Counted from the first letter of the stretch, positions 9,701-19,799 are shown. The stretch: DNA of 64,000 nt from an uncultured Porphyromonadaceae bacterium (GCA_946553045.1 CAMNRO010000002.1:1-64000); one strand, 5' to 3'. Notes: generated by a model not told the origin, from the sequence alone. Program-made: numbers and translations.

Positions 9701-9810
9701 GGTTAGTGGTTAGTGGTTAGTGTGTGTGTGGGCCGCTAAATTCCGCTGAATTCCTTGTACGTTATTGACACCTCACTAACCACTCACCACTAACCCCTAA
9801 CCTCTAATCA
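9701..9810. repeat. Heptamer array B (inverted pair)
   Basis: The left arm repeats GGTTAGT (from 9701). The right arm is in the opposite sense: ACTAACC, ACTCACC, ACTAACC, CCTAACC, TCTAATC (9775-9809). About 50 nt of unrelated DNA lies between. The arms can pair into a long imperfect hairpin within the tolC-hlyD transcript. Confidence 0.8.
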
Positions 9811-9833
9811 CTCCAAACCTCAAAAAGATAAAA

Positions 9834-11081
9834 ATGGATACTGAAATCAAACATAAATACCCTTTGTTGAAAAAATATGGCTGGTGGGCGGCTGCCGGTA
9901 TGGCAGTGCTCGGAGCTGTGGTATGGGCTGTAGCGTCGGGCGGCAGTTCCTCCTATAAGGCCGATTTCGAATCAATTGTAATTGGCGATGTCACTCGCGG
10001 CTCATTCGACGACTACGTGAGGCTGAACGGACGCGTCGAGACCGGTGTCATCGTCCAGGTGTCGGCTCTCGAAACCGGCATAGTCGAGAAAAAATGGGTA
10101 GAGGAGGGCGCCATGGTGCACGAAGGCGACATTATCCTCACGCTCCGCAACCCTAATCTGCGCCAGCAGATACTCGACTCGGAATCGCAGCTCGCCGAGA
10201 AGCAGAATATGCTTCGCGACACCGAGATTGCCATGGAGAAAGAGCGCCTGCAGCTGAAACAGGACCTTCTTGCGGCCCGCGCCGAGTTAAACCGCAAGCG
10301 CCGCACGGACGAACAGCAGGCCGCCCTATATGCCGAGAGCCTGACATCGCGCGAGGAGTACCTCAAGGCCCGCGAAGACTGCGAGCTTGCTGCCGAGACC
10401 CTCGACCTGCTCCAGAGCCGTCTGCGTCAGGATTCGCTTTACCGCTCGGTGCAGGTGGCGATGATGAAGGAAAGTCTGCACAACATGCAGGAAAACTTCA
10501 CCCTTGTGCGTCAGCGGGCCGACAATCTCAACATACGGGCCTCGCACAGCGGGCAGCTCGGCAGCCTCTCGGCCGAGCTGGGGCAGAATATTGCCTCGGG
10601 CCAGCAGATTGGCCAGATAAATATACTCGACAATTACAAAATTACCGTCAATATCGACGAGCATTATATCGACCGTGTGTCGCAGGGCCTGCGGGCTACC
10701 GGGCAGAGGCAGAACCAGAAACTTGCACTTACTCTGCGAAAGGTCTATCCGGAGGTGACGCAGGGGCAGTTCCGTGCCGACCTTGCCATCGACGGCGAAT
10801 TGCCAGCCAATATCCGCGTGGGGCAGACATATCCTGTCGACCTCGAGCTTGGCGAGCCGACAGAGGCCGTGATGGTACCCCGCGGGTCGTTTTTCCAGAG
10901 CACTGGAGGCCAGTGGGTCTATGTGCTCGACAAGGAGGGCAAGAGCGCGCAGCGCCGCGACGTGCGCATTGGGCGCCAGAACTATAAATACTACGAGGTT
11001 CTCGAGGGTCTTGAGCCCGGCGAGCGCATAATCACCAGTTCATATACCACTTTCGGTGATGCCGATAAAATAATTTTCTGA
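9834..11081 (+). CDS. HlyD-family periplasmic adaptor protein
   Basis: Links the inner-membrane ABC pump to TolC. The 415-residue protein has an N-terminal membrane anchor (about residues 16-38, GWWAAAGMAVLGAVVWAVA). A first half-lipoyl segment (GRVETGVIVQVSALETGIVEKKWVEEGAMV contains it) is followed by a long coiled-coil hairpin (about 100-215). The second lipoyl half (LNIRASHSGQLGSLSAELGQ), a beta-barrel and a membrane-proximal domain complete it. It resembles MacA in layout but is a Bacteroidetes-type member. The substrate is unknown. Confidence 0.9.
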   Translation: MDTEIKHKYPLLKKYGWWAAAGMAVLGAVVWAVASGGSSSYKADFESIVIGDVTRGSFDDYVRLNGRVETGVIVQVSALETGIVEKKWVEEGAMVHEGDIILTLRNPNLRQQILDSESQLAEKQNMLRDTEIAMEKERLQLKQDLLAARAELNRKRRTDEQQAALYAESLTSREEYLKAREDCELAAETLDLLQSRLRQDSLYRSVQVAMMKESLHNMQENFTLVRQRADNLNIRASHSGQLGSLSAELGQNIASGQQIGQINILDNYKITVNIDEHYIDRVSQGLRATGQRQNQKLALTLRKVYPEVTQGQFRADLAIDGELPANIRVGQTYPVDLELGEPTEAVMVPRGSFFQSTGGQWVYVLDKEGKSAQRRDVRIGRQNYKYYEVLEGLEPGERIITSSYTTFGDADKIIF

Positions 11082-11099
11082 ACAAAAAAACTAAAAACC

Positions 11100-11783
11100 A
11101 TGGATATAGAAATCAAAGACGTGTGCAAGGTATTCCGCACCGACAGTGTACAGACTCAGGCTCTCAACAACGTATCGCTCAAGGTGAAAGACGGTGAATT
11201 TGTGGCAATCATGGGGCCTTCGGGCTGCGGCAAGTCCACGTTGCTCAATATACTCGGTCTTCTCGACAATCCGACTTCGGGCGAATATCTGCTCGACGGC
11301 GAGGAAGTGGGGCATCTGAAAGAATCGCAGCGCACAGAGTGGCGCAAGGGGCGCATAGGGTTCATATTCCAGTCGTTCAATCTGATAGAGGAAATGAACG
11401 TGCGCGACAATATAATGCTACCGCTCAACAACCTCAAACTCTCGCGTGATGAGAAAAACCGTCGGGTAGACGATGCCATGAAACGCATGGGAATATCGCA
11501 TCGCGCCAATCACTACCCCTCGCAGCTGTCGGGCGGCCAGCAGCAGCGCGTGGCCATAGCCCGAGCCATTGTCGGCAAACCGGGTCTGATACTGGCCGAC
11601 GAACCGACAGGTAATCTCGATTCACGCAACGGTGTCGAGGTGATGGACCTGCTCACTGAGCTTCACCGCGATGGTGCCACAATAGTGATGGTGACACACT
11701 CGCAGAAAGACGCCGGTTGCGCCGACTATATAATCAATCTCTTCGACGGCCGCATTGTCGAAAACCTTGCCGACCGCATGTAG
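11100..11783 (+). CDS. ABC transporter ATP-binding protein (MacB/LolD type)
   Basis: Powers the adjacent permease. The 227-residue nucleotide-binding domain has every expected motif: Walker [11 protein letters not shown]-loop FIFQSFNLI, signature LSGGQQQR, Walker [11 protein letters not shown]-loop and H-loop MVTHS. It lies 18 nt after the adaptor gene and before the FtsX-type permease. The LolD/FtsE/MacB subfamily is recognisable by the conserved [17 protein letters not shown] stretch. Confidence 0.95.
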   Translation: MDIEIKDVCKVFRTDSVQTQALNNVSLKVKDGEFVAIMGPSGCGKSTLLNILGLLDNPTSGEYLLDGEEVGHLKESQRTEWRKGRIGFIFQSFNLIEEMNVRDNIMLPLNNLKLSRDEKNRRVDDAMKRMGISHRANHYPSQLSGGQQQRVAIARAIVGKPGLILADEPTGNLDSRNGVEVMDLLTELHRDGATIVMVTHSQKDAGCADYIINLFDGRIVENLADRM

Positions 11784-11796
11784 GCGCAGGGTTGTT

Positions 11797-11915
11797 TAAT
11801 AGAGTTTATAGGGTTAAAAAAGTTAAAAGAGTTAAGATAATAGTACTTAGGACCCTTACTCCTTATTACTTATCCCTTATTACTTATTACTTGATTATTT
11901 GATTACTTATTACTT
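11797..11915. repeat. Heptamer array C
   Basis: The left part repeats GGTTAAA/AGTTAAA-like units (11810-11836). The right part has CCTTATT, ACTTATC, CCTTATT, ACTTATT, ACTTGAT (from about 11860). It sits between the ATPase and permease genes, so it is probably transcribed. The arms can partly pair. Confidence 0.7.
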
Positions 11916-11921
11916 GAAAAA

Positions 11922-14288
11922 ATGCGATTCTTTACTTCAGATATACGGCGCAATATCATCAAGATAGTGTGCCTTACCATAGGTCTTGCCATGGGCTTTC
12001 TTCTTGTGGCAAAAATCTACTTCGAGCAGACCTACGACAGCTTCTTTCCGGAGGCCGAAAGGATATATCGCCTCACCGAAAGTGTGACTCAGAATGGCGA
12101 GTACCGCGAGTATCTCCAGACTCCCGGAGCCATCGCACCGGGCGTGAAGCGCTATGCGCCTCAGGTTGAGGTTGCTACCCGCTGTACGTATATGCTTGGT
12201 GAGAACGATGTGCGAACCGACGACGGGCGCGTCTTCACAGCCGGTGGCGTCAAACTGGCCGACAGCTGTTTCTTCGATGTCTTTCAGACACGGATTATTG
12301 CAGGCGATCCTCACGACGCTCTGGCCGTGAAAGACGTGTGCATGATTCCGCGCTCGCTGGCCGAAAAAATCGGGGGCGATGTCGTTGGCCAAAGGCTGTG
12401 TGCGCTGTCGTTTTCCGAAGATTATAAGGTGACTGTCGGCGGTGTCTACGAAGATTTTCCGCTCAATTCCACAATCTACAACGTGATATATCTCAGTCTT
12501 CCGTCGATAGGTAGTTTTTCTTATGACGGAAGGGAAAACTGGGTGGGCAACGACCGCTACCACAGCTATGTGAGGCTCGTCGATGGCGCAAAGCCCGATG
12601 AACTGAAGCCCAATATAATGAAAATGCTCAAAGATAATGTCGACAACGAGTTTGTAGAGACATTTGCTTTCCGCATAGGATTGAAGCCCCTTATCGGAAT
12701 CTATACATCGCAGGAAAGTGTGAGGACAATGACCTGGATGCTGTCGCTGCTTGCTGTGATTCTGCTGATGAGCGCCGGGCTTAACTATCTGCTGATAGTG
12801 ATAGGGCAGATGGGGCACCGCAGCAAGGAAATGGCCGTGCGAAAGTGCTACGGCACGGGCAATGGACGTATTTTCGGCCGCGTGATGGGCGAAAGTCTGT
12901 TCTTTCTTCTTGTGTCGATAGGTCTGGCGGTGCTTCTGGTTTTCTGTTTCTCTGATTTGTGCCGCAATCTTCTCGGCTATACTCCGCAGGAGCTTTTCTC
13001 GACGGGTAAGGTATGGCTTGTTGAGGGCGCCGTGTGTGTCGGTCTTCTGCTTGTGACGGGTGCTGTTCCTGCATGGCTTTACTGCCGCACGCCTGTTGCG
13101 AGCGCTTTCCGCAGCAATGTGCGCAGCCGGCGCGGCTGGAAGCTCGCGTTGCTTGCGGTGCAGTTCTTCGCTTCGGGTATGCTCATGTGTCTGCTTGTGC
13201 TCGTCGGGCGCCAGTACTATATGATGTCGCGGCTCGATATGGGTTTCGACTATGAGAACATAGGCTATGTGTCGCTGTCGGGTGTGCCGGGCGAGTCGCG
13301 TTCGGCTCTTGTGTCGGAACTTAAGAGTCTTGGCTGCGTTGAGGGTGCGGCGGCAACATACCATAATTTCCTTTACACGGCTTCGGGCAATAACGTGTGG
13401 GTCGGCGATAATTATGCGGATAATATAAATGTGGCTGATTTCTATATTGCGAATCCCGATATTTTCGATGTGATGGGCATAGAGTTCGTGCAGGGCGGAA
13501 CATTCGACATGCTTGCCGACAGTACCGGTCGCCAGGTGATTGTAGAAGAGCGTTTTGCCGATGTGCTGAAGAAACTGACAGGCGTGGACGACCGCAATCT
13601 GGTAGGCAAGACTTTCAATATCACCGAGCACAGGCATTCCGAAGGAGGCAACGACTACACCATATGCGGCGTGATAGGCAATATGCGTCGCGGCGGCTTC
13701 GATGAGGAGAGCGCTGACATGCGTTCGGCCGTCATATTCCCGAGCCGCTATGTAAGCGACAATCTGTTTGTGCGTTTCAACCGTCTTACGGCGGAGAATC
13801 TGCACCAGGCGCAGGAAGTAATTTCGCGCGTCTATCCTGCCCGCGATATCTATATAACTCCCTATAAGGCTCAGGTGGAACAGCTTACTGCCGATGTGCG
13901 CCGCTTCGGCACGTCGGTGATAATATCGGGGATTGCCATTGTTGTCATAGCCCTGATAGGTCTCGTGGGCTATACTGCCGACGAGGTGCAGCGCCGCGCC
14001 AAGGAAATTGCCATACGCAAGGTGACGGGCACGCCGGCGTCGCGAATCGTGCGGCTGTTCTGCCTCGATATTCTTAAAATCGCCATTCCGTCGTTGCTCG
14101 CGGGCGGAGCGCTGGCTGTGGTGGCGGGGCGCGAATGGCTGTCGCAGTACACAGAGCAGGTTTCGCTCTCGCCTCTGTCGATGGTACTCTGCATAATACT
14201 GCTTCTGGCGCTGCTGCTGTCGGTCGTGGCCTTCAATAGTCTCAATGTGGCCCGTAGCAACCCTGTAGACCATCTGAGGAGCGAGTAA
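11922..14288 (+). CDS. FtsX/MacB-type ABC permease
   Basis: The 788-residue inner-membrane subunit is built as two repeats. Each has an N-terminal transmembrane helix, a large periplasmic MacB-PCD-like domain and a three-helix FtsX block. The first block is near residues 270-390 (MLSLLAVILLMSAGLNYLLIVIGQ...). The second is near 655-780 (SVIISGIAIVVIALIGLVGYTADEVQRRAKEIAIRKVTG). The KEMAVRKCYG and KEIAIRKVTG stretches are the FtsX coupling-helix hallmarks. MacB-like pumps act mechanically on a periplasmic substrate passed to TolC. The substrate here cannot be read from sequence. Confidence 0.9.
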   Translation: MRFFTSDIRRNIIKIVCLTIGLAMGFLLVAKIYFEQTYDSFFPEAERIYRLTESVTQNGEYREYLQTPGAIAPGVKRYAPQVEVATRCTYMLGENDVRTDDGRVFTAGGVKLADSCFFDVFQTRIIAGDPHDALAVKDVCMIPRSLAEKIGGDVVGQRLCALSFSEDYKVTVGGVYEDFPLNSTIYNVIYLSLPSIGSFSYDGRENWVGNDRYHSYVRLVDGAKPDELKPNIMKMLKDNVDNEFVETFAFRIGLKPLIGIYTSQESVRTMTWMLSLLAVILLMSAGLNYLLIVIGQMGHRSKEMAVRKCYGTGNGRIFGRVMGESLFFLLVSIGLAVLLVFCFSDLCRNLLGYTPQELFSTGKVWLVEGAVCVGLLLVTGAVPAWLYCRTPVASAFRSNVRSRRGWKLALLAVQFFASGMLMCLLVLVGRQYYMMSRLDMGFDYENIGYVSLSGVPGESRSALVSELKSLGCVEGAAATYHNFLYTASGNNVWVGDNYADNINVADFYIANPDIFDVMGIEFVQGGTFDMLADSTGRQVIVEERFADVLKKLTGVDDRNLVGKTFNITEHRHSEGGNDYTICGVIGNMRRGGFDEESADMRSAVIFPSRYVSDNLFVRFNRLTAENLHQAQEVISRVYPARDIYITPYKAQVEQLTADVRRFGTSVIISGIAIVVIALIGLVGYTADEVQRRAKEIAIRKVTGTPASRIVRLFCLDILKIAIPSLLAGGALAVVAGREWLSQYTEQVSLSPLSMVLCIILLLALLLSVVAFNSLNVARSNPVDHLRSE

Positions 14289-14324
14289 AGGGAACATTTG
14301 TCTGCAATGCCGTGTTTCAAATGC

Positions 14325-16280
14325 ATGAAAAAGACATCGGCATTGCAGACATCGGGCGTGCGGCGGCTGTCGGCCATGGGGCTGATAGTGGCTATGGGCA
14401 TAGTGTTCGGCGACATAGGCACGTCGCCGCTCTATGTGATGAAGGCTATCACGGGTGCCAATCCCGGTTTTGACGCCGACTATATCGTCGGGGCTATTTC
14501 GTGTATCATCTGGACGCTGACGCTTCAGACTACGGTGAAATATGTGCTGATAGCCCTGCGGGCCGACAATAAGGGCGAGGGCGGCATTCTGGCGCTGTTC
14601 GCGCTTCTGAAGCGCATGAAGCCGCACTGGCTCTATGCTGTGGCGGCGGTCGGGTCGGCGGCTCTTGTGGCCGACGGCGTCATCACGCCGGCGATTACGG
14701 TGTCGTCGGCGGTGGAGGGCCTGCTGGTTTTCGACCCGAATCTTCCGACGGTGCTTATAACGGTAGCTGTTATACTCGGCATATTCCTTCTGCAGCAGGC
14801 CGGCACGGGTACCATAGGGCGCTTTTTCGGGCCTTTCATGCTGGTGTGGTTTTTGATGCTGGGAGCGCTGGGTGTGGCAAATGTCGGCGCTTATCCGGCG
14901 GTTTTCAAGGCCTTCAGCCCGCTCTATGCGTTCAGGCTGCTGTTTTCGTCGCCTGAATGGTTTCTCATAATGGGGGCCGTGTTCCTGTGTACGACCGGCG
15001 CGGAGGCTCTTTACTCCGACCTCGGGCACTGCGGGCGGAAGAATATATCGGTGAGCTGGATTCTTGTAAAAATATGCCTGATACTTAACTATCTGGGCCA
15101 GGGCGCATGGCTTGTCGCGCACGGTCCGGCTGCCGACGGGGTCAATCCGTTTTTCGCCATCATGCCCGGGTGGTTTTCGGGTGTAGGCGTGGCTATGTCG
15201 GCGGGCGCTGCCGTCATAGCGAGCCAGGCGCTGCTCAGCGGCTCGTTCACAATCTTCTCCGAGGCTATCAACCTGGGCTTCTGGCCCCGGCTCAAAATCA
15301 AGTATCCGAGCGGCGAGAAGGGTCAGCTGTATATTCCGGCTGTAAACATGGCTTTGCTTGCGGGCTGTCTTGTGACGGTTCTGATATTCCGCGATTCGTC
15401 GCATATGGAGGCTGCCTACGGGCTTGCCATAACGGTGACGATGCTCATGACGACAGTTCTGCTTGTATTCTGGATGTTGTCGCGCGGGGTGCCTCGTGCT
15501 GTCTGCGTTCTGTTCGGGCTTGTATTCGGCACGATAGAGGGTATCTTTTTTGTCGCCAATCTGTTCAAGTTCACTCATGGGGGCTGGTACAGCATTGCGG
15601 TCGCGGCCGTGCTCGCCGCCGTGATGATTCTATGGCGCAATGCCACACGGACACGGTCGTCGTATATCGAATACAGGCGGGTGGAGGAGTGTTCGCCCCT
15701 GATAACGGCCATCAGGGACGACGATACGATATCCAAGTATACGTCGAATCTGGTGTATTTCAGCCGTTCGGCCGATATGGGGCTTATAGAGAGCAAAATC
15801 GTGTATTCGATAGTGAACAAGCTTCCGAAGCGTGCCGACCATTACTGGTTTATTCATATCGAGAATACAGACGCTCCCGATACGCTCGAATACCGTGTGA
15901 GTATCCCCGAGCCTGGCGCAATCTACTTCATAACCATGCGTCTTGGCTTCAGGGTGGAGCCCAAGGTGACGGCATATCTGCGCCAGGTGGTTGAAGACCT
16001 CGTGGCGGAGGGGCGTCTTGACCTCAGGAGTACATATCCGTCGCTGCGCAGCCGCGGTATTGCGGGCGATTTCCGCTTCATGATAATACACCGCATTTTC
16101 TCGCCGTCGAGCAACTGCCGCCGCAGCGACCGCCGGCTCATGCTCGTGCACCAGTGGCTGCGGCGTCTTGGTATCAGCGACCAGAAAGCCATGGGGCTCG
16201 AAACGAGTGTGGTGACCGAGGAAACCGTTCCTCTGATTATCAACACCGGCCATGGGCGTCGTATAAAACGCGCCCGATAG
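14325..16280 (+). CDS. kup: Kup-type potassium uptake permease
   Basis: A proton-coupled K+ importer. The 651-residue protein shows the family signature GIVFGDIGTSPLYVMKAI near its N-terminus, then about 12 membrane helices and a soluble C-terminal domain (from about residue 440). I start it at ATG 14325 (MKKTSALQ). An in-frame ATG at 14307 and a TTG at 14298 would add six or nine residues that family members do not have. It begins less than 40 nt after the ABC permease, on the same strand, with no terminator between them, so read-through is likely. There is no obvious functional link to efflux. Confidence 0.93.
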   Translation: MKKTSALQTSGVRRLSAMGLIVAMGIVFGDIGTSPLYVMKAITGANPGFDADYIVGAISCIIWTLTLQTTVKYVLIALRADNKGEGGILALFALLKRMKPHWLYAVAAVGSAALVADGVITPAITVSSAVEGLLVFDPNLPTVLITVAVILGIFLLQQAGTGTIGRFFGPFMLVWFLMLGALGVANVGAYPAVFKAFSPLYAFRLLFSSPEWFLIMGAVFLCTTGAEALYSDLGHCGRKNISVSWILVKICLILNYLGQGAWLVAHGPAADGVNPFFAIMPGWFSGVGVAMSAGAAVIASQALLSGSFTIFSEAINLGFWPRLKIKYPSGEKGQLYIPAVNMALLAGCLVTVLIFRDSSHMEAAYGLAITVTMLMTTVLLVFWMLSRGVPRAVCVLFGLVFGTIEGIFFVANLFKFTHGGWYSIAVAAVLAAVMILWRNATRTRSSYIEYRRVEECSPLITAIRDDDTISKYTSNLVYFSRSADMGLIESKIVYSIVNKLPKRADHYWFIHIENTDAPDTLEYRVSIPEPGAIYFITMRLGFRVEPKVTAYLRQVVEDLVAEGRLDLRSTYPSLRSRGIAGDFRFMIIHRIFSPSSNCRRSDRRLMLVHQWLRRLGISDQKAMGLETSVVTEETVPLIINTGHGRRIKRAR

Positions 16281-16340
16281 GGTACAAATGAGTCAAAAAA
16301 TATTACAATTCGGGCAAAATGACTGTCCGGGCTTATTTAG

Positions 16341-16372
16341 TTTGTATTTTAGTTGTGGGTTTGTTAACTTTG
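16341..16372 (+). promoter_or_regulatory. Promoter of the galactose operon
   Basis: TTTG (16341-16344), 20 nt, TAACTTTG (16365-16372): an exact Bacteroidetes -33/-7 promoter, 84 nt before galK. Confidence 0.85.
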
Positions 16373-16455
16373 CAGAACGTAACCAAAATCACAGTATGCG
16401 ATTCAGGTTACTTGACCAAATGACTAAGTAAACACAAGAAAAATATTTTAACACC

Positions 16456-17607
16456 ATGGAACTCCAGAACAAAATTGACTCGACTTTCGAAGCAAAATTC
16501 GGCGGTCACGGCACTATCTATGCCTCTGCCGGACGTATCAACCTCATAGGCGAACACACCGACTATAACGGCGGTTTCGTGTTCCCGGGCGCCATTGACA
16601 AGGTCATCATGGCCGAAATCCGCGCCAACGGCACCGATAAGGTGCGTGTATATTCCATCGACATCGACGACTATGCCGAATTCGGTCTGACCGAAGCCGA
16701 CGCTCCCGGCCAGTCGTGGGCACGCTATATCTTCGGCGTATGCCGCGAAATCCTCAAACGCGGCGGCAAGGTAGAAGGCTTCGACGCAGTCTTCGCCGGC
16801 AATGTGCCTCTGGGCGCCGGTCTGAGCTCGTCGGCCGCTCTGGAATCGTGCTTCGCTTTTGCGATGAACGATATGTTCAACGGCAACTCTATCGATAAAT
16901 TCGAGCTTGCCCGCATCGGCCAGAGCACCGAGCACAATTACTGCGGCGTGAACTGCGGTATCATGGACCAGTTTGCCAGCGTATTCGGCAAGAAGGACCA
17001 TCTGATGCGTCTCGACTGCCGCTCGATGGAATATGAATATTTCCCCTTCGAGCCCAAGGGCTACAGCCTGGTGCTCGTTGACTCGGTTGTGAAGCACGAA
17101 CTCGCTGATTCGCCCTACAACAAGCGCCGCGCATCGTGCGAACGCGTTGCCAAGCGCCTCGGCATTGAGACTCTCCGCGACGCCACAATGGAAATGCTCG
17201 AAGCTGTGAAGAGCGACATCTCTGCCGAAGACTATTTCCGCGCCAAGTTCGTGATTGAAGAGAAGGAGCGTGTGCTCACAGTGTGCGACGCACTCGTTGC
17301 AGGCGACTATGCTACCGTCGGCCGTTGCATGTATGAGACACATGCAGGTCTCTCGAAGGACTACGAGGTTAGCTGCGAGGAACTCGACTACCTCAACGAC
17401 CTCGCCAAGGAATGCGGCGTGACTGGTTCGCGTATCATGGGCGGCGGTTTCGGCGGCTGCACCATCAACCTTGTGAAGGACGAGCTTCTCGCTTCCTTTA
17501 TCGAGACTGCCAAGGCCCGTTTCAACGAGAAGTATGGCCATGAGCCCAAAATATATGAAGTAATTATCAGCGACGGCGCCCGCAAGATTGCCGAAGCTGC
17601 TCATTAA
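16456..17607 (+). CDS. galK: Galactokinase
   Basis: Phosphorylates alpha-D-galactose at C1, the second step of the Leloir pathway. The 383-residue GHMP kinase shows the galactose-binding signature GRINLIGEHTDYNGGFVFP near residue 25. The ATP loop is GAGLSSSAALE near 120, NYCGVNCGIMDQFASVFG carries the catalytic Asp, and the third GHMP motif is GSRIMGGGFGGCTINLV. It is the first gene of a four-gene operon, 84 nt after a consensus promoter. Confidence 0.97.
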   Translation: MELQNKIDSTFEAKFGGHGTIYASAGRINLIGEHTDYNGGFVFPGAIDKVIMAEIRANGTDKVRVYSIDIDDYAEFGLTEADAPGQSWARYIFGVCREILKRGGKVEGFDAVFAGNVPLGAGLSSSAALESCFAFAMNDMFNGNSIDKFELARIGQSTEHNYCGVNCGIMDQFASVFGKKDHLMRLDCRSMEYEYFPFEPKGYSLVLVDSVVKHELADSPYNKRRASCERVAKRLGIETLRDATMEMLEAVKSDISAEDYFRAKFVIEEKERVLTVCDALVAGDYATVGRCMYETHAGLSKDYEVSCEELDYLNDLAKECGVTGSRIMGGGFGGCTINLVKDELLASFIETAKARFNEKYGHEPKIYEVIISDGARKIAEAAH

Positions 17608-17632
17608 TTTGGTTTTCGCACGCGGAAACATA

Positions 17633-17692
17633 GGTTAAAGGTTAGTGGTTATTCTCTCAGAGACTCTAACCTTTAACCATTAACCACTAACC
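17633..17692. repeat. Heptamer array D (inverted pair)
   Basis: Left arm: GGTTAAA, GGTTAGT, GGTTATT (17633-17653). Right arm: TCTAACC, TTTAACC, ATTAACC, ACTAACC (17665-17692). The centre CTCTCAGAG is itself a small palindrome. The array lies between galK and galE and would fold in the mRNA. Confidence 0.82.
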
Positions 17693-17722
17693 TTCGGTCT
17701 TGGACCGAATATAAACGACGAT

Positions 17723-18745
17723 ATGAAAGAAACAGTATTGGTATCCGGCGGTGCCGGATATATCGGCACCCACACTGCCGTGGCTCTCATCGAGGCCGGC
17801 TACGATGTTGTGATAATCGACAATTTCTCGAACTCTGAGCCTTCTGCGCTCGAGGGTCTTGAGAAGATTGTAGGCCGTAAGGTGACTTTCGAGGAAGTTG
17901 ACACTTGCGACAAGACTGCTCTTCGTGGCGTGTTCGAACGCCATCAGTTCAACACTGTCATTCACTTTGCTGCCTATAAGGCCGTAGGCGAGTCTATGTC
18001 TGAGCCTCTGAAGTACTATCAGAACAACCTGGTGTCGTATATGAACATTCTCGAGATGATGAAGGAGTTCAACCGACCCAATGTGCTTTTCTCATCGTCG
18101 GCTACTGTCTACGGCGATGCCGAGGTTCTTCCCGTCACCGAACAGACACCCCGCCAGCCGGCAACTTCGCCCTATGGCAATACCAAGCAGATAGCCGAGG
18201 ATATACTCCGCGACTGCTGCCGCGCCTATGAAGGCATGTATGGCATCGCTCTCCGTTATTTCAATCCTATTGGCGCCCATCCGTCGGCTCTCATCGGCGA
18301 GCTGCCCCGCGGCGTGCCCGCCAACCTCGTGCCTTTCATCACTCAGACAGCCGCCGGTATCCGCGAATGCCTGTCGGTGTTCGGCAACGACTACGACACC
18401 CCCGACGGAACATGTCTGCGCGACTATATCGACGTCAACGACCTCGCCAAGGCGCACGTGGCTGCTGTAGACCGTATGGTAGGCCACAAGATGGATGCCA
18501 AATATGAGATTTTCAACGTCGGAACCGGCAATCCTGTGTCGGTGCTCGACCTTATCACCCGCTTCGAGAAGGCTAACAATCTGAAGCTTAACTATAAGAT
18601 TGTAGGCCGCCGCGACGGCGACGTTCCGGCTGTCTGGGCCGATACCGCTCTTGCGAACGAAGTTCTCGGCTGGAAGGCCGAGCGCGACCTCGACGATACG
18701 CTGCGTTCGTCGTGGGAATGGGAGAAGCGGGTGCGCAACCTTTAA
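17723..18745 (+). CDS. galE: UDP-glucose 4-epimerase
   Basis: Interconverts UDP-galactose and UDP-glucose. The 340-residue extended SDR protein has the NAD motif SGGAGYIGTHTAVALIEAG at the N-terminus, SSSATVYG, the catalytic Tyr-x3-Lys in SPYGNTKQIAEDIL, RYFNPIGAHPS and the C-terminal RRDGDVPAVWAD. All are canonical for GalE. It is the second gene of the galactose operon, 10 nt before galM. Confidence 0.97.
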   Translation: MKETVLVSGGAGYIGTHTAVALIEAGYDVVIIDNFSNSEPSALEGLEKIVGRKVTFEEVDTCDKTALRGVFERHQFNTVIHFAAYKAVGESMSEPLKYYQNNLVSYMNILEMMKEFNRPNVLFSSSATVYGDAEVLPVTEQTPRQPATSPYGNTKQIAEDILRDCCRAYEGMYGIALRYFNPIGAHPSALIGELPRGVPANLVPFITQTAAGIRECLSVFGNDYDTPDGTCLRDYIDVNDLAKAHVAAVDRMVGHKMDAKYEIFNVGTGNPVSVLDLITRFEKANNLKLNYKIVGRRDGDVPAVWADTALANEVLGWKAERDLDDTLRSSWEWEKRVRNL

Positions 18746-18755
18746 CCGTTTTACT

Positions 18756-19799
18756 ATGATTAAGAAAGATTGTGCGGCCTCGCCTGCCGGCGAGATTACG
18801 CTGCTCACTATAGTTAATGCTTCGGGCGCTTCGGTTGTGCTTACTAATGTAGGCGCAGGCGTTGTGGCTGTGAATGTGCCCGACCGCGAGGGTAAGCTCG
18901 ACGACGTAGCCCTCGGCTATGCCGACCCCGCCGACTATATCGGCGACGGCCCCTGCTCGGGCAAGGTGCCCGGCCGCTATGCCAACCGCATAGCACGCGG
19001 CATTTTCTGCCTCGACGGTCTCGAGTATCATCTGCCGATAAACAACGGCCCCAACTGCAACCACGGCGGCCCCGAAGGCTTTAACAACCAGCTCTGGACC
19101 GTTGTGTCGGCCGAGGGCAACAAGGTGAAGTTCGAATATGTGTCGGCCGACGGCGAAGCCGGTTTCCCCGGTAAGCTTACTGCCGGCGCCGAGTATGAAT
19201 GGACCGATGAAAATGAGCTCAGACTCACCCTCACGGCCTCTACCGATGCCAAGACGGTGGTAAACCTCACCAACCATGCATACTGGAATCTGGCAGGCCA
19301 TAATTCGGGCAGCGTGCTCGGCAACAACATGCGTATTGCCGCCTCGAATTATCTGCCTACCGACGAGGTGCAGATTCCTCTTGGCCAGCCCGAGGCCGTG
19401 GCCGGAACTCCGATGGATTTCACCGAGTTCAAGGCTATCGGACGCGATATAAAAGAAGATTTCACCGCTCTGAAAATTGGCAAGGGCTATGACCATTGCT
19501 GGGTTGTTGACGACTGGAATCCGGGCTGCGTGAAGCCTGTGGCATGGCTTTCGGAGGAGACTTCGGGCCGTGTGCTCGAGGTGTCGACAGACCAGCCTGG
19601 CGTGCAGGTCTATACCGGCAACTGGCTTGCGGGCAGTCCTGCCAACAAGGCCGGCCGGAGCTATGATGACTACGACGGCGTGGCGATTGAGTGCCAGGAT
19701 TTTCCCAATTCGCCCAACACTCCGGCGTTCCCGTCGACGGTTCTTGAGCCGGGTCAGAAATATGAGCGTCATATAAATTTCAAATTCTCAGTTAAATAA
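18756..19799 (+). CDS. galM: Aldose 1-epimerase (mutarotase)
   Basis: Interconverts the alpha and beta anomers of galactose or glucose, feeding galK. The 347-residue beta-sandwich protein shows GRYANRIARG, the substrate motif NCNHGGPEGFNNQLW, the catalytic His in NLTNHAYWNLAGH and the catalytic Glu in GVAIECQDFPNSPN. I start it at ATG 18756. A longer frame reaching back to 18651 would overlap galE by almost 100 nt and adds residues unlike the family. Confidence 0.95.
   Translation: MIKKDCAASPAGEITLLTIVNASGASVVLTNVGAGVVAVNVPDREGKLDDVALGYADPADYIGDGPCSGKVPGRYANRIARGIFCLDGLEYHLPINNGPNCNHGGPEGFNNQLWTVVSAEGNKVKFEYVSADGEAGFPGKLTAGAEYEWTDENELRLTLTASTDAKTVVNLTNHAYWNLAGHNSGSVLGNNMRIAASNYLPTDEVQIPLGQPEAVAGTPMDFTEFKAIGRDIKEDFTALKIGKGYDHCWVVDDWNPGCVKPVAWLSEETSGRVLEVSTDQPGVQVYTGNWLAGSPANKAGRSYDDYDGVAIECQDFPNSPNTPAFPSTVLEPGQKYERHINFKFSVK

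Noticed and set aside
9701-9810. Possible CRISPR or satellite array
   Set aside because: The units are 7 nt with no spacers of constant size and no cas genes are near. The same holds for the six related arrays.
11937-15578. A 1213-codon open frame on the minus strand
   Set aside because: It lies opposite the ABC permease and kup genes, is rich in His/Arg/Gln in the manner of an antisense frame, and has no recognisable domain.
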